Part shown: positions 33,835-45,714 of the stretch, piece after piece
How positions within the stretch are numbered: the first letter of the stretch is position 1
How the letters are laid out: each line of letters opens with the position of its first letter
Assembly (NCBI GenBank): GCA_027924585.1
Contig: BSBM01000096.1
Location: forward strand, 5,827,501 to 5,891,500
Length of the DNA stretch: 64,000 bases
Source: Larix kaempferi
Taxonomy: Eukaryota > Streptophyta > Pinopsida > Pinales > Pinaceae
Reading direction: 5' to 3'
Made by a program: the position numbers and the translations under genes
Notes under the pieces: model-generated
Databases searched by the model: none
What the model saw: only the letters and a program-made list of their open reading frames with translations
Told to the model about the DNA's origin: nothing

Positions 33835-35780
33835 ATATGAGCAGAACAATTGATGGCTTCAGCCCATAGCTTAGGGCTTAGATCCCTAGCTTCAATCATG
33901 CAAGTGGCCATCTCTTTGAGAGATCTATTTTTCCTCTCTGCCACACCATTTTGCTGAGGTGTGTAGGGGATTGAATGTTGCATTTGGATGCCACATTCCT
34001 CACAAAGATGCTGAATGTTATTGTTCACATACTCCTTTCCATTATCATTCCTAAGGATATTTATCTTATGACCACTATGATTCTCCACTAAGGCCTCCCA
34101 AATCTTCAATTTCTCAAACACTTCTGATTTCAATTTAAGGAAGTAAACCCAACAGAATCGAGAGTAGTCATCTATGAATGTGAGTACATACCTTGATCCA
34201 CCATATGATGGAGTGGGAAGAGGACCAATGAGGTCTGAATGTACCAATCCAAGTGGTTGAGTGGCTCTCCTTTCCATTCCCTTCTCATAGTTGCGCTCAA
34301 GATGCTTTCCAACTACACAACCAATGAATGCACCATTTGAAGATTTGATTTCTGGAAGCCCTTCCACCATCTCATCCTTGTGCAATGTCTGGAGATATTT
34401 GTAGTTCATGTGGCCAAATATTTCATGCCACAACTTGGATGTCTCGTTGGCATGAGAGACAAGAGCATCGTCACTAGAGTTTGGAATGAAATTGGAGAAT
34501 TTGTACATTCTCTCTTCATGATCAGCATACCCATCTGCCACAACTTGATTTGAAGATATTTCTGATATTTCTACCAAATCTAGAGTAAATGTTACTCTCT
34601 TGGCTTCTCCTGTATGGTTCATTTGATAAAATGATAGCAAATTTGCAACCAATGAAGGTACATAGAGCACATCACTGAAATAGCCATGCTCCATGTCAAT
34701 CCTACCAATCCCCTTGGTCTGGATTTTTGAATCATCTCCCATTCGAACTGTTGGGCCACCATTCGAATGCATAGAAGAGAAGAGATATCTGGATGAAACC
34801 ATATGTCTAGAAGCTCCTGAATCAATGATAAAGGATGAGGGATTCGAAATACCTGCTACCAAAGCATGACATTTCTCCTTATTGTTAGAATTTGAGGTGC
34901 TCTCTTTCTTCCTTGCCCCCTCAGGGACTGGGATGTTGTTCTTCTTTAGCAGTTGCGCCATTGAGTCAATGGTTTTCTTCATGTATGAGCTCTCTAGATG
35001 CCATCTCTTATGAAAATAGGTGCATTTGGTCTTTTCCTTTCCCTTCTTGTCCTTCTCCTTTGACAGATTCGAACCTCCATTTGCAGACTTGGTCTTGTCA
35101 AACTTCCTCTTCACTGGCTACTTCGAATTCTTGGCTTTCTGCTTGCCTTTGTTGGCATTTGAAACACCCATTGCCAGTGCTTGGTCCTTTGATTTTATGG
35201 TGCCCATCTGAACTAGTTTGTCCTGCTCCTGAGTGAGACACTCCATGAAGGTAGCTAGTGATGGCATTTGCCAATTTCGAAGGGTCATCTTGGCTGAGTG
35301 AAATGTGCTAACAAATACAAAAAATTATGGGCCTAGCTTCGAAAGGATGGACAGAATCAGTTGTTCCTCCTTCTTAACAATTCCACATTGTTGCAGTTGA
35401 AGCACTAGTGACTTGAACTTAGTGAATAACTCCTGGATGGTTTCAAAATGAGCTGGGCACAAGCTAATGAGCTCGTTTTCAAGCTGGTGGCCTCTCAGTT
35501 CATCAATTTTCCCAAAGAGTGATTCTAGCTTCACCCATACTTCATTGGGGGTTGTCAAACTATCTGTAAGAAACAAGATTTCCCTCAAAATGCTCAGGAA
35601 TAGCAATCCATAAGCTTCATCAATTCAATTGTAGTACTTTGCTTTCTCCACAGCAGAGTTTGGCTCCACTTCTGTGCCCATGGTTACTCTATAGAGACCC
35701 TTAGATCTCAGTTTGATAACCATTTCAGCCTTCAAATCAAATAAATTGAAGGGTTTGAGCAACATTTTGTTTGCTTCCAT
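33831..35780 (-). pseudogene. Copia G gag, protease and integrase
   Basis: ATG at 35778-35780 begins MEANKMLLKPFNLFDLKAEM. One frame then runs to 33831 with stops near 35625, 35325 and 35115. Order: gag core (GHQLENELISL), a zinc-knuckle position with lost ligands (CTYFHKRWHLESSY, where F has CTYCKKGNHPDRSC), protease IIDSGASRHMVSS, and integrase zinc region HEIFGHMNY with only one of the two Cys (FIGCVVGKH). The integrase core has HSDLIGPL, a second Asp in the RNDNGKEY block and QQNGVAERKNR. Near 33835 a one-base loss ends the frame. The degenerate knuckle and integrase finger show decay beyond stop codons. Confidence 0.92.
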
Positions 35781-35908
35781 TACTGCTGTGTTAATGGTGA
35801 GAAAACTACCGAAACACCTGCAAAAAACACTCAATTTTTATCTGGAAATCCTCTCTAGAATGCAGTTCAATGCTCAATATTGACCTGCAACTCACTAACT
35901 CCACAATG

Positions 35909-35920
35909 GCTCTGATACCA
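35909..35920 (-). promoter_or_regulatory. Primer-binding site of G
   Basis: The minus strand reads TGGTATCAGAGC immediately beside the 5' LTR. Confidence 0.92.
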
Positions 35921-36617
35921 TGTGATTATTTTGATCACAGTAAGATCTAGGAGCTATGGAGAACCTCACAAAATCGAATTATTTGCAAAACCAGTGAAAA
36001 AGCTTGAAAAAGGAGACAATTTTACACACAATGTGAGCTTAATCTTTGCATTAACTAACTGTCTAACATATGAAAATGTTAAGAACAGGTTTTTATTACA
36101 TCCATGAGAAATTCAAGAGCATTAGATAGCTCAAGATGAGTGTACAAGTCAAAATTGCCAAATTGGCCTCAATCCCCCCTAGGTGGGTCCAACTCAGTCC
36201 TAATCATCCCAAACAGTCACAAATTCAGATGTGAGGGTGGATGAAGCATTCTGGGTCATAAATGAGGCCAAGGTAGGCATGGGTGAGCAATTAGAGGTGT
36301 TTGGGAGGACCAAGGGAGCAATAAATGCTTCAAATCTAGCCAAAATTGGGCAAAATCCACCCTAGCGCTCCTAGTCAACAGCAATTCCCCAAATCAAGGA
36401 GAGAGAACGCTCCATCATTTAATGATGGTGCACTTGTGGACAAAATAGGAGGTTGGTTGAACTGGTTTGCTTGGAAGTGGGTGTGAACACTCTCAAATGT
36501 GGGTATTTGACCAACTAAAGTCACCTAGTCCAAAGTATGGTGTGATGAAGCACATGAGCAATAAAAATTGACTATGGTTATGGACAATGGTACTAAGTAT
36601 GGATTACTGTTCTAACA
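35921..36617 (-). repeat. 5' LTR of G
   Basis: 697 bp repeat of 30953-31649, flanked by ttgag on the right. Confidence 0.95.
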
Positions 36618-37488
36618 TTGAGAAGTGGAGAGGAAAGGGAATGATTAGTGGAAGGGAAGATAGGTGGATGGGGATGAGGAATAAATAGGGCCTTTTTATT
36701 TGATTTTTCATCACCTTTTGGGATTCTCTAGCTCTTTGAGTGGCATCTAATCAAGTAGTATAATGAGCCATTAATACCTATGCATAGATCTCTTATTTGA
36801 AACCATTGATGAAGCATTTCTTATAAAAGTATCAGGCATGCCTTCAATGTAGATGTTTAGTTGCTTAAAATATTAGATGAAGTATTCCACTGTGTTGAAT
36901 TGTTTGAGCTTGGTTAGTTGCCCCAAATAATGAGTTTCTTTTTCAAAACATTCATGGAGATTGGAAACAAAATGTGCCCAAGCAATATAACCCTTGTAGG
37001 ATTTCTTGTGCCATTTCCACCAATATTACCAGCATTTAGGATCTAAATATAAGATAACCACTCTAAGTTTAATCATATCATATATGATGTCATGCAAAGG
37101 GAAGTAATGCTCCATCTAAGTGACCCATCCTTTGAGGTTTGACCCATCGAATTTGGTGAGATTGAATTTAGGAAGTATATGCCACATGTGAGTCAGTGCA
37201 TCACAGGAAAGTGGAGTATAATGAGGCTGATAAGGATTGGATGAATTACAAATTCCTTGTGGGAAGGTTGTTCTATACCTAGGTATCCTAAAGATGATGA
37301 AAGAAACTGTGTCATTAACTAGGTTAGCTCGTCAAAAAGTGACTCCAATTTGGTAATATTTCCATGGATGTCATCAATATTTTGCCAAATAAAGGAGTGG
37401 TTGTAGTTTAACTTGTGTTGCAACTCATCAATAGTGTTTCTAGGTGGGAAAATTTTTGGGAGAGCTCACCTCCTTGAATGTTATCCAT
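36618..37488 (-). pseudogene. Decayed Gypsy gag
   Basis: Minus strand from a possible ATG at 37486-37488 (MDNIQGGELSQKFSH). After a frame change near 37410 it runs into a clear retrotransposon gag core: LTKFDGSNLKGWVT, MEHYFPLHD, KWHKKSYKGYIAWAHFVSNL, THYLGQLTKLKQFNTVEYFI and YIEGMPDTFIRNAS. This is the Retrotrans_gag pattern of plant Ty3/Gypsy elements. At least five stops interrupt it, and no protease or RT follows on the left, where G was inserted. Its own LTRs are not identified. It is the oldest coding relic in this part. Confidence 0.75.
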
Positions 37489-37582
37489 CGAACAAAATGG
37501 GTCCACAAAAAGTGGTATGGTACCGAGGTGATTAGCACAACACAAGGATTGTGGTGAAATAAGGATGTAGGTAGATCCCATA

Positions 37583-37635
<53 letters not shown>

Positions 37636-39500
37636 GGATTCCTTAAGTTCTTGATGGTAAGGGAGTGGAATTAGCTCTCTAATATACTTGTAGGGTTCAA
37701 CATTAGTACTCACCCCACTCTCTTAGGGAACTAACTAAGGAAGCTTGACAATGCTCTTAGATGTACTACTTAATTACCCATGTACTAGAGAGTAATATTC
37801 TTAAGTGTTATGCTAAGTGTCAGCATAGCAGAAAGATGGTCGATCGGATTATCTAAAGTTGGTTTCAGGTTTCCTAGGGAACTTTTGATATACCCGAGGG
37901 TATGTGGAAGTGGAATTATGTATACAAGTGGTATCTGATGTGGTACTACTTGAAGGGGTACCAATAGAGGTTACAATGATGTCCAACAAATGTATCTAAG
38001 TAGAAATCGTATTCTTTGTATATATTATACCCCAATCATAGATTTACCCACTGAACAAGAGATCGTTGTGTTATTTACAGATATCGGAACATGCCTCTAA
38101 CCTAAAAAAAAAGTCTAAAATTTTTAGTTTAAGAAATTTCTTTGATACAAAATGTTATGTACCTTAATAGCATAATTGGAAATTCCGAGCATAAATAACC
38201 AAATAAAGCAATATTTCATTATGAAAAGATAGAATTACCACAACATACAATTGTAGATAACAAAATATCACGATATCTTTATTGATGAAAGTGATGTTCA
38301 CTTGTCTCTTCGAGGGGGGAATCTCCAAATGGATCCAAGCTCCAATTATAAAATACTTCACAAGACATCTTGTTTCATTGCTTCTACTCCTATATAAACT
38401 TTCTAGTGAAGGAACTTTCTAGTAAGCATAACCTTCTAGTAAGCCTTCTTAGTGAAGGAACATTCTAATAGGTGGAACCTTCTAGTAAGTCTTATAACAA
38501 ATATTTCTTTCATGTTATAGATAATTTCTAATTGGTGGATATTGCTTTCTCACTGTATCTACTTTATTGACCTTATTTAATATAGATGGCTTTAATACAT
38601 AACAACCTATCTATTAAGGGGGGTAGGGTAGGATCTAACAACACATAAAGTGAATATTATTCCAAACCTAAAGTCAAAGTGACTTTATTACATAATAAGC
38701 CTTATATTCTAGCACATTTGAGTAAAGATATAATAACTCTTAGTGAATTCCCCTTGAGACTAAAATTTGTCCATTATAGGCAATGTGTCTTTTGTAAGTA
38801 CACAGGTGAAGAAAATCATATGGTACATTGCATAATGATTTTAACTAGTACAAGTTTGACCATTAGAAGTCTTATCTATTGTATTGATAATAATTTTTAT
38901 TGTGAGTAGAACTACATGTGTGATGCTCAAAACAATATCCACTATCCATAATTCAAGATGATCTCAACCATTCATTTGTCACTATGGTTTTATATAATTT
39001 TCAATCATATTTCTTGATTTTGCATGGGCAACATGTGTCTGGCCATATTTGGATGAGAAATAGTTGGTGAATCATTGTATACAGTCTATTATCATCCACC
39101 CTTCATTGTGATGGAGTTTTCTAGAGATTTCTTGTGAATTTATTATGACTAAGTTTTTAAAATATTTCCTATAATTTCTCTACCAATGGTAGGTTTTCCC
39201 AACAAAACCACAACACCATAAGCATTTAATTGAATGGATGGAATTTCATTAGATTCAAAGCTAATCATATGGGTATATACTATTATTCCCACATAATTCA
39301 TTTCTATGTGATTATTTAAAGATTGTAATCATTGGATGCTTTAGCATATGCGATTGGAATTTCCCTAGATCCATTCACTTGTTAAGTGCATTATTGTAAG
39401 CAAGATGTACCAACTCAAGGTGTGGGTTACCAGACCCTCCTTTTGAAGCCATCCAAAACACATGTAGGATGAAGCACGGGAAAGATACCTCGACCCCCAT
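37489..39500. other. Intergenic or old repeat sequence without recognisable gene
   Basis: 2 kb upstream of the decayed Gypsy gag, probably partly its untranslated region. It holds a CT microsatellite, and a short stretch at 38400-38500 with repeated CTTCTAGTAAG and TAGTGAAGGAAC. Only short ORFs without homology signals are present. The last bases (cccat) are the target site of H. Confidence 0.5.
37586..37631. repeat. CT microsatellite
   Basis: About 23 uninterrupted CT dinucleotides. Confidence 0.95.
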
Positions 39501-40249
39501 TGTAGCTAGGGTTTTACCCCTAGCTTGTGCGAATGAGCACCTACTAAGGAGAATGGACTCCTTAGTAGCAGTTCAGTAAATGTAAATTAAAATGCTAAAA
39601 CAGAAATATAAATTACTCTAAACATGTGCATGAAACATAACAAATAAGATATAAAGAATGGCTTTTGTATTAATTTTTTTACCTCCAATGTGAAGGTTGA
39701 TGAAGCTCTTGCAATGTCCAAGAGGGTTGCTCCAAGCTCCAACTTGCTCCTTCTCTTTCTCCAATGGTGGGAATGGGCCAAAAGGGGCTCTCAAGGTGAA
39801 AGTAGCTCAAGGGTGAGCTAGGGTTTCAAGAGAGATTTTGGCAAAGTAAGGGTGCTTATGACTGTGGATATGAAATGAGGGGTCTCCATCACCTATTTAT
39901 AGTTTTTTTATGGTGGAGTGCTGGCCCGTGGTTTTGGGAACCATATGGTTTAGGGCAGTTGTATAGGGTTTTGTTCCTCCTTTTCCTCATTATTTTACAT
40001 TTTTTATTCCCTTTTTAGAGGGATTTTGGATATTTTTGGAGGAAAAAGGGGTTTTTTAGCCTTTTTAAGGCTTTTTTGATGGTTTTGTGGCCTTTTGGAG
40101 GCATTTTAGGCCTTTTGGAGGCTTTTTAGGCCTTTTGGAGGCTTTTTAGTGGGATTTTTAGGGTTTTTAAGGGAAATATGGTAGGAAAATGGACAAATGA
40201 GCCATGTAATGAGGTAGATGAAGTAGTGAACACTTTTTGGGTGTTAACA
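39501..40249 (-). repeat. 3' LTR of H
   Basis: Contains a 21-bp tandem repeat GGCCTTTTGGAGGCTTTTTAG (about three copies near 40090-40150). Nearly identical to 42912-43658, so insertion is fairly recent. Confidence 0.93.
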
Positions 40250-42751
40250 GATTGCCCCCTAATGTGCGAGGGCAGGAGCTCATCGTATGGCCGATGGACA
40301 TCATAAGTCATATATGGTTTTCCTGGGGTATGGAGAAGAGAAGAAACAAATTGAAGCCCGGAACAACGATCCCGAACAAACTGCAAGAACTAAAAGTACA
40401 TAACCTCAATAATGGATGAGGAATCATCTGATCATATGGACGAGGCGGGCATACCCATGCTCGTATCAGGACATAACATAATAATAACAACGGGGTCCAA
40501 AATATGGGGACTTGAAATATACATGACCTCAAATACTGAATGAGGAAGAATCTCAATATATGGACGAGGCGGGCATACCCATGCTCGTATCAAGATACAT
40601 AAAAAGAACTGTGAGGCCCGAAAAGAGGGACCTGTAAGATACATAGAGAACCACTGTGTACATCATAATAGTCCAGAGGGGACACCAAATCTGGGACATA
40701 CTACTGGGCTGACCATGTCTGAGCTGAAGAATTGATACACTGGAATGACAACAGTGCTACTGAGTGTGGTACCAAAGGAACTGATGAGTTGCTAGATCAG
40801 AGTGACAAGGGGTCATACTCTCAATGGTACACTGAAATGGAACTGATCTAGAACGGAACTGGGTACTCAAGGAAGCATACAACTGGATGGCTTCCGAATA
40901 CAATCGCCAATGCAACCCGGACATCCACAGGAACATACAACTGGGTGTTCCAAAGTGACTCACCAATGTGCAAGAGTCGGGGGAAATCCGGGGTCTTCGA
41001 CAAATAATGGTAGCGATGTAAATCCTAAGCGATTCTCAATGATGCGATCAAGGTGCTGAAGTCGAGCATGTGAGAAACAACCATTCAGAGAGGCAATGAT
41101 GACTCCTCCCAAAATGGTCTGTAGGCACACACCACAGATGGTGATGGGTCCAAGGCGCAGGGGCCTCTGGGTCTATCCTCTGGAATAGAGGGGCTGTTGT
41201 CGACAGAGGGAGACCTGCAACTATCAAGGCAATGATGTTTCCTTGACAGGAGCGCAAGGTGGAGAACCGAAATGTGATAGTACTGATGGTAGGACTGACA
41301 AACTGGGGGGACAAGTGGGCAAGTAGAGTGGGTGGACTCAAACTTCCTTTGTTCAGAGTATGATAACAGGGATGATCGGGCAGCATATGAAACTAACTAA
41401 TGGGGAAAGGGATCATAGCTGTATTGGATCTGGGAGGGGGACTGGGCTGACGGATACTCAAACTGGGGTAAAATGGCAGGAGACTACAGAGTACTCTGAA
41501 CAAAGGCGACCTGGTTGGGGGTGCTGCCGAGATGATCGATCAGAGTGCCAGGAGGCACGGGGGGGGACTTCTTCATGGGTTAAGGAACTAGAAGAAGTGT
41601 GTATAAAATGGTACTATCGTGTGAATTTATACGAGCCTAGGACAGTTCATGCTCGTGATTGCTTTCAATTTTAAGAAGTCTGAAAGCGATAAGAAGACTC
41701 TGAAATGATGGAATGGTACTGTCGTGTGGATTTTACGAGCCCAGGACAGTTCATACTTGTGGTTGCTTTCAATTTTAAAGAGTCTAAAAGCAAATAAGAA
41801 GACTCCAGGGGGTTGCTTTTTCGTGTGTTAGTCTCCAAGGCCCAAAGAAGCATAAAAGGATGCAATGAAGAACTCTTCTAGCTGGTGTGACTAGAGTATT
41901 CATTTTTTGTAATTAGTCTACCAGGTCCGAAAAAGGAGTAAACTTATACCAGATAGACGCCCTTTCAGGTACTTTAACGAGCATGAACGGAAGCAAGATT
42001 GCACGACTATCTTTTCATTGTTTTAGGAGTCAGAAAAGAGCTTGACGGAAACTCCCTAAGTGCCTTTTTCGTAAAGGACTTGTCTGGCCTGAAAAAGGGA
42101 TAAAATTATACCGAACAAAAGGAATGGCCAGGCAAGGAGGAAGCGTTCAATCAAGGAACAGAAATGATGATCAAGAACGAGGGTAGGGGGGGAACACTGG
42201 TGGGCCTCCTTGCGTGGTGAATGGAATGGTGGAAAAATAACGAAACATTTGCAGTATGACAGGAGTGAATGGCTCATGTAAAAGTGTGGAACAATCCGAT
42301 GGTGGCCGATGTGGCACGCAAACCGAGGCAACAAGGTGTCAAGACATAATGTTGAAACTGTACCTGAGTGAGAGCAAGAAATGATCTCAAGCATCATCAC
42401 GAGCGCGGAAAAATGAATCCGACAGTGCAAATGGTGCAAAAAACGGAGGTCATAAGGACTCCGAAATGGTCAAAGGAAAGAACTATGCATATCAAATCAA
42501 ATCAAATCTGCAAGTGACATGTGACCTCAAAAATGGTTGAGATCACAAGTGTGAAAAAGTGAGCATGGTTAATGACTTGCCCCCATGCTATGTGCATGGG
42601 GTTTGTGATTATGGATCACATATGTGTGGGTTTGAACAATGGGTTCATTGACGTGCTGAGATAGATATGATGGGGAAGGTTCAAAATGATTGATCATGCC
42701 CCCTATCCCAGGGTCAAGGGAATCTATTATGCCCCTTGACTCAGAGGTGTC
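40250..42751 (-). mobile_element. Interior of H, unrecognised sequence with internal duplications
   Basis: Begins with the polypurine tract. A segment containing GGACGAGGCGGGCATACCCA occurs twice, at about 40437 and 40557 (spacing 120). A 105-bp tandem pair lies at 41607-41812. Short ORFs exist on both strands (for example 41048-41386 minus and 41360-41674 plus), but none shows a known motif and they overlap each other. I make no protein call. Confidence 0.6.
41607..41812. repeat. 105-bp tandem duplication in H
   Basis: Two units starting at 41607 and 41712, each with AATGGTACT, ACGAGCC, AGGACAGTTCAT and TTGCTTTCAATTTTAA. They differ at several positions, so the duplication is not new. Confidence 0.8.
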
Positions 42752-42910
42752 AAGGTGGTGCTCTATGATGGCGGGGTCAAGACCGGGCACTTCGGTATAG
42801 GACCAGGAAAAGACATCACGGAATTCTTGGAAGAGTTTTTTGTACTCTTCAATCTCTTTCTCACTGCAGGATGCTCCTAAAGTTATGAGTTCAGGAGTAC
42901 CTCGTGGGGC
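42752..42910 (-). pseudogene. Gypsy pol fragment in H (protease-RT linker)
   Basis: Open on the minus strand directly inside the right LTR. It reads EEYKKLFQEFRDVFSWSYTE followed by VPGLDPAIIEHHL. This matches the conserved stretch just before RT in plant Ty3/Gypsy polyproteins (FRDVFAWSYxEMPGIDP...EH type). The frame stays open to about 42569, but the sequence no longer looks like RT. Gag and protease are absent upstream, so the interior starts in the middle of pol. Confidence 0.75.
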
Positions 42911-42911
42911 C

Positions 42912-43658
42912 TGTAGCTAGGGTTTTACCCCTAGCTTGTGTGAATGAGCACCTACTAAGGAGAATGGACTCCTTAGTAGCAGTTCAGTAAATGTAAATTA
43001 AAATGCTAAAACAGAAATATAAATTACTCTAAACATGTGCATGAAACATAACAAATAAGATATAAAGAATGGCTTTTGTATTAATTTTTTACCTCCAATG
43101 TGAAGGTTGATGAAGCTCTTGCAATGTCCAAGAGGGTTGGTCCAAGCTCCAACTTGCTCCTTCTCTTTCTCCAATGGTGGGAATGGGCCAAAAGGGGCTC
43201 TCAAGGTGAAAGTAGCCCAAGGGTGAGCTAGGGTTTCAAGAGAGATTTTGGCAGAGTAAGGGTGCTTATGACTGTGGATATGAAATGAGAGGTCTCCATC
43301 ATCTATTTATAGTTTTTTGGTGGTGGAGTGCTGGCCCATGGTTTTGGGAACCATATGGTTTAGGGCAGCTGTATAGGGTTTTGTTCCTCCTTTTCCTCAT
43401 TATTTTATATTTTTTATTCCCTTTTTAGAGGGATTTTGGATATTTTTGGAGGAAAAAGGGATTTTTTAGCCTTTTTAAGGCTTTTTTATGGTTTTGTGGC
43501 CTTTTGGAGGCTTTTTAGGCCTTTTGGAGGCTTTTTAGGCCTTTTGGAGGCTTTTTAGTGGGATTTTTAGGGTTTTTAAGGGAAATATGGTAGGAAAATG
43601 GACAAATGAGCCATGTAATGAGGTAGATAAAGTAGTGAACACTTTTTGGGTGTTAACA
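42912..43658 (-). repeat. 5' LTR of H
   Basis: 747 bp repeat of 39501-40249. Minus-strand TATAAATAG at 43303-43311 is a probable TATA box. Right flank cccat. Confidence 0.93.
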
Positions 43659-43760
43659 CCCATAATCTCATTTGATCCACTTTTGCAAACTAAACTAGTA
43701 TTATGGGTTTTTAATGTTAGAATATGTTTGATCTATATATGTACCCATTCCTCTCTATTT

Positions 43761-44409
43761 TGTTGATGTATATGTAACTTCGGAATGTATTTCACATATA
43801 TGTATATTGTATTCCTATAGAGATGTTATTATTCCTCTATACGGAAGTGTCGTCATTTATATTGTAAGTGTCGTAACTTATACTTGATGGGTTATTAGAC
43901 CACCTTGTTTGGGGTCGGCCCTGTATAAGTCATGTGGGTCAAAGGGTTATTAGACCACCCTATTGGGGGTCGGCCATGTGGGTCAAAGGGTTATTAGACC
44001 ACCCTATTGGGGGTCGGCCCAGTCAACATTATGTTATGTGGTTAAGTTTGAGCCTACATGAGTTAGGTAAAAAGGCAAGTCAAGTCAAGTATAAATAGAG
44101 TGCGGGAGGCACTCTATTTGTTCACTCACTTCTCACACATGCACTCAAGGAGGAGTGGCGCACTTATGGAGGAGGAGGATCCGCTACTAGGTTGTGTCTA
44201 TCTCTTATGGTTGGTTGTATCATTGCTCTATCTATCTCTGAGGAAGTTATTGGGGTTTTTCACCTTTATGGTTTTCCCCAAGTAAATCTTTGTGTCTCTT
44301 GTGTGCTTGAATTATTGTCTCCATGATTGATATGCTGTAGATATGCTGTACATGTTGTTCTCTCAGTTAAGATCCTAGATCAGATTGAAGTAAATTCTGA
44401 AAATTTAAC
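43761..44409 (+). repeat. Solo LTR of the A/B/C Copia family
   Basis: A 649 bp LTR (TGTTGATGTATATG to AAAATTTAACA) with a perfect target-site duplication tattt (43756-43760 and 44410-44414) and no interior. It is the product of recombination between the two LTRs of an element. It is closest to the LTR of C at 45715-46358 in opposite orientation. It has TATAAATAG followed by the palindrome with arms AAATAGAGTGC (44093-44103) and GCACTCTATTT (44109-44119). The box GGTTATTAGACCACC is present three times in tandem (about 43890-44020). Confidence 0.95.
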
Positions 44410-44414
44410 ATATT

Positions 44415-44960
44415 TATAGTAGAGAATGTATTTTATCAAATTATTTCATTACTATTTTTTATGCTTACAATTAGTTTGATATGTATATATCATAATAATC
44501 ATTAAATCTATGTTAATATGGAATTCATCTAGGCAATTGTTGGTACAAGAAGAATTTTGTGATGATTTTTTTAGAGTGACAAGTACAATGGTAGCACCCT
44601 GATGATGTTGGGGAATAACATGGTTTTCAATCATTTTAAAGAATATTGATCGTGGGAGGTAATATAGTGTTTCAGTTGGTTGGTGGCTTTGATCTTACTA
44701 TTAATAGTGCAATCATTGAATATAATGCCATTGTTCTCAATTACTATACAATGTCATTGTTCCCCATTCCGAGGTGCATACTATTTATATGTTCAATGTC
44801 ATATGACTTTTCCATGGCTTTCTTTATTGGACTATATGTGTAGGTAAGGGACATGGTTACTCAAGCATAAAACAAGTGAAATGGCATGCCCCTAGTAGGA
44901 TCTTAAACAATAATCAATTTACAAAAGTATCATCCACTTACAAAAGGTTTTCAAATTCCC

Positions 44961-45028
<68 letters not shown>

Positions 45029-45714
45029 TAAACAATAATCAATTTACAAAACTGTCATCTGCTTACAAAAGGTTTTGAAATTCCCTTTTTTCCATTTTTC
45101 ATGGATTTTATTGATATGTGCCCATTTAAGGACAAATATAAGATTCTTGTGTGTGTGTGTAAACCTTTCATAATTTAAACAAGCGAGGATGCTAAGTAGA
45201 AAGTCCCTGCCCTAAGTTACTATTCAATCAAGTTACCCAGCAATGACTCAAAGATCAATAATTATTGCATTTAAAGGTAATCCAATAGTTATGTTGATTT
45301 TGATTCTATTTTTGTCCTAGGTCCTATTTTTTGGATTCAAGAGCCATAGCTTGTTTCTTGTCCACTAGAAGTAGCAATTGGTTCAGTATATTTTGTAGAT
45401 GTTCAAGTTTATTTGGTTGATGAAGCTTCTTTCATTGCTTGTTGTAGCTTACCCAGCAGGGGACTCGGTACCATATCTAGTAGTAGTATATGGAACAGTT
45501 GACACTATTTATAAAGTTGTCGACTAAGGCAATTGAATAAGTAGTTAATGAGGTTGTCAATGAATCAGATGGTTCAGTTGGTTCTACAATTGGTTTAGTA
45601 GTTGCACGAGTATTTAAAGATGATGTAGGGGAAGTTAAAGATGCAATTCGTTGTGGATATTCTGCAATCTCTATTGGTAGATTATCTAGTAGTTTATCCA
45701 ACCATAGTAGACTT
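44415..45714. other. Unclassified sequence with duplicated microsatellite block
   Basis: 1.3 kb between the solo LTR and Copia C. A segment beginning AACAATAATCAATTTACAAA occurs at about 44906 and 45031. Between the copies lies a compound microsatellite. The part 45530-45714 has one long plus-strand frame lacking stops (NESDGSVGSTIGLVVARVF), which could be chance or an old exon. No confident gene. Confidence 0.5.
44963..45028. repeat. Compound AT/AG microsatellite
   Basis: About 15 AT units run directly into an AG run with one interruption (AAAG). Confidence 0.93.

Larger units (their letters stand above)
30953..36617 (-). mobile_element. Copia retrotransposon G, complete but inactive
   Basis: A 5.7 kb element with two 697 bp LTRs and a perfect target-site duplication ttgag (30948-30952 and 36618-36622). 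The polypurine-tract complement cccccccttaacc follows the left LTR and the Met-tRNA primer site lies at 35909-35920. Gag, protease, integrase, RT and RNase H are all recognisable on the minus strand but carry stops, a frameshift and a small RT deletion. It is related to F and distinct from A/B/C. Confidence 0.96.
39501..43658 (-). mobile_element. Non-autonomous Gypsy-derived element H
   Basis: LTRs of 749 and 747 bp (39501-40249 and 42912-43658), nearly identical and starting TGTAGCTAGGG and ending GTGTTAACA. A perfect target-site duplication cccat flanks it. The interior is 2.66 kb. A purine tract TAGGGGGCAATC (minus strand) beside the left LTR and a TATA motif in the right LTR indicate the minus strand. 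No Met-tRNA primer site follows the right LTR. Instead a fragment of Gypsy pol starts there. No other domain is recognised. Confidence 0.88.

Noticed and set aside
33462-33869. Plus-strand ORF of 135 codons in G
   Set aside because: It is the antisense shadow of the post-integrase region of the Copia polyprotein.
38679-38909. 76-codon ORF in the region left of H
   Set aside because: No domain or compositional support, and the surrounding sequence looks like decayed repeat DNA.
41360-41674. Plus-strand ORF of 104 codons in H
   Set aside because: It overlaps an antisense ORF, has no domain signal and runs partly through the 105-bp duplication. No support as a gene.
44646-44843. 65-codon plus-strand ORF with hydrophobic composition
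   Set aside because: Short, no neighbouring exon signals and no recognisable motif. AT-rich plant DNA produces such frames by chance.
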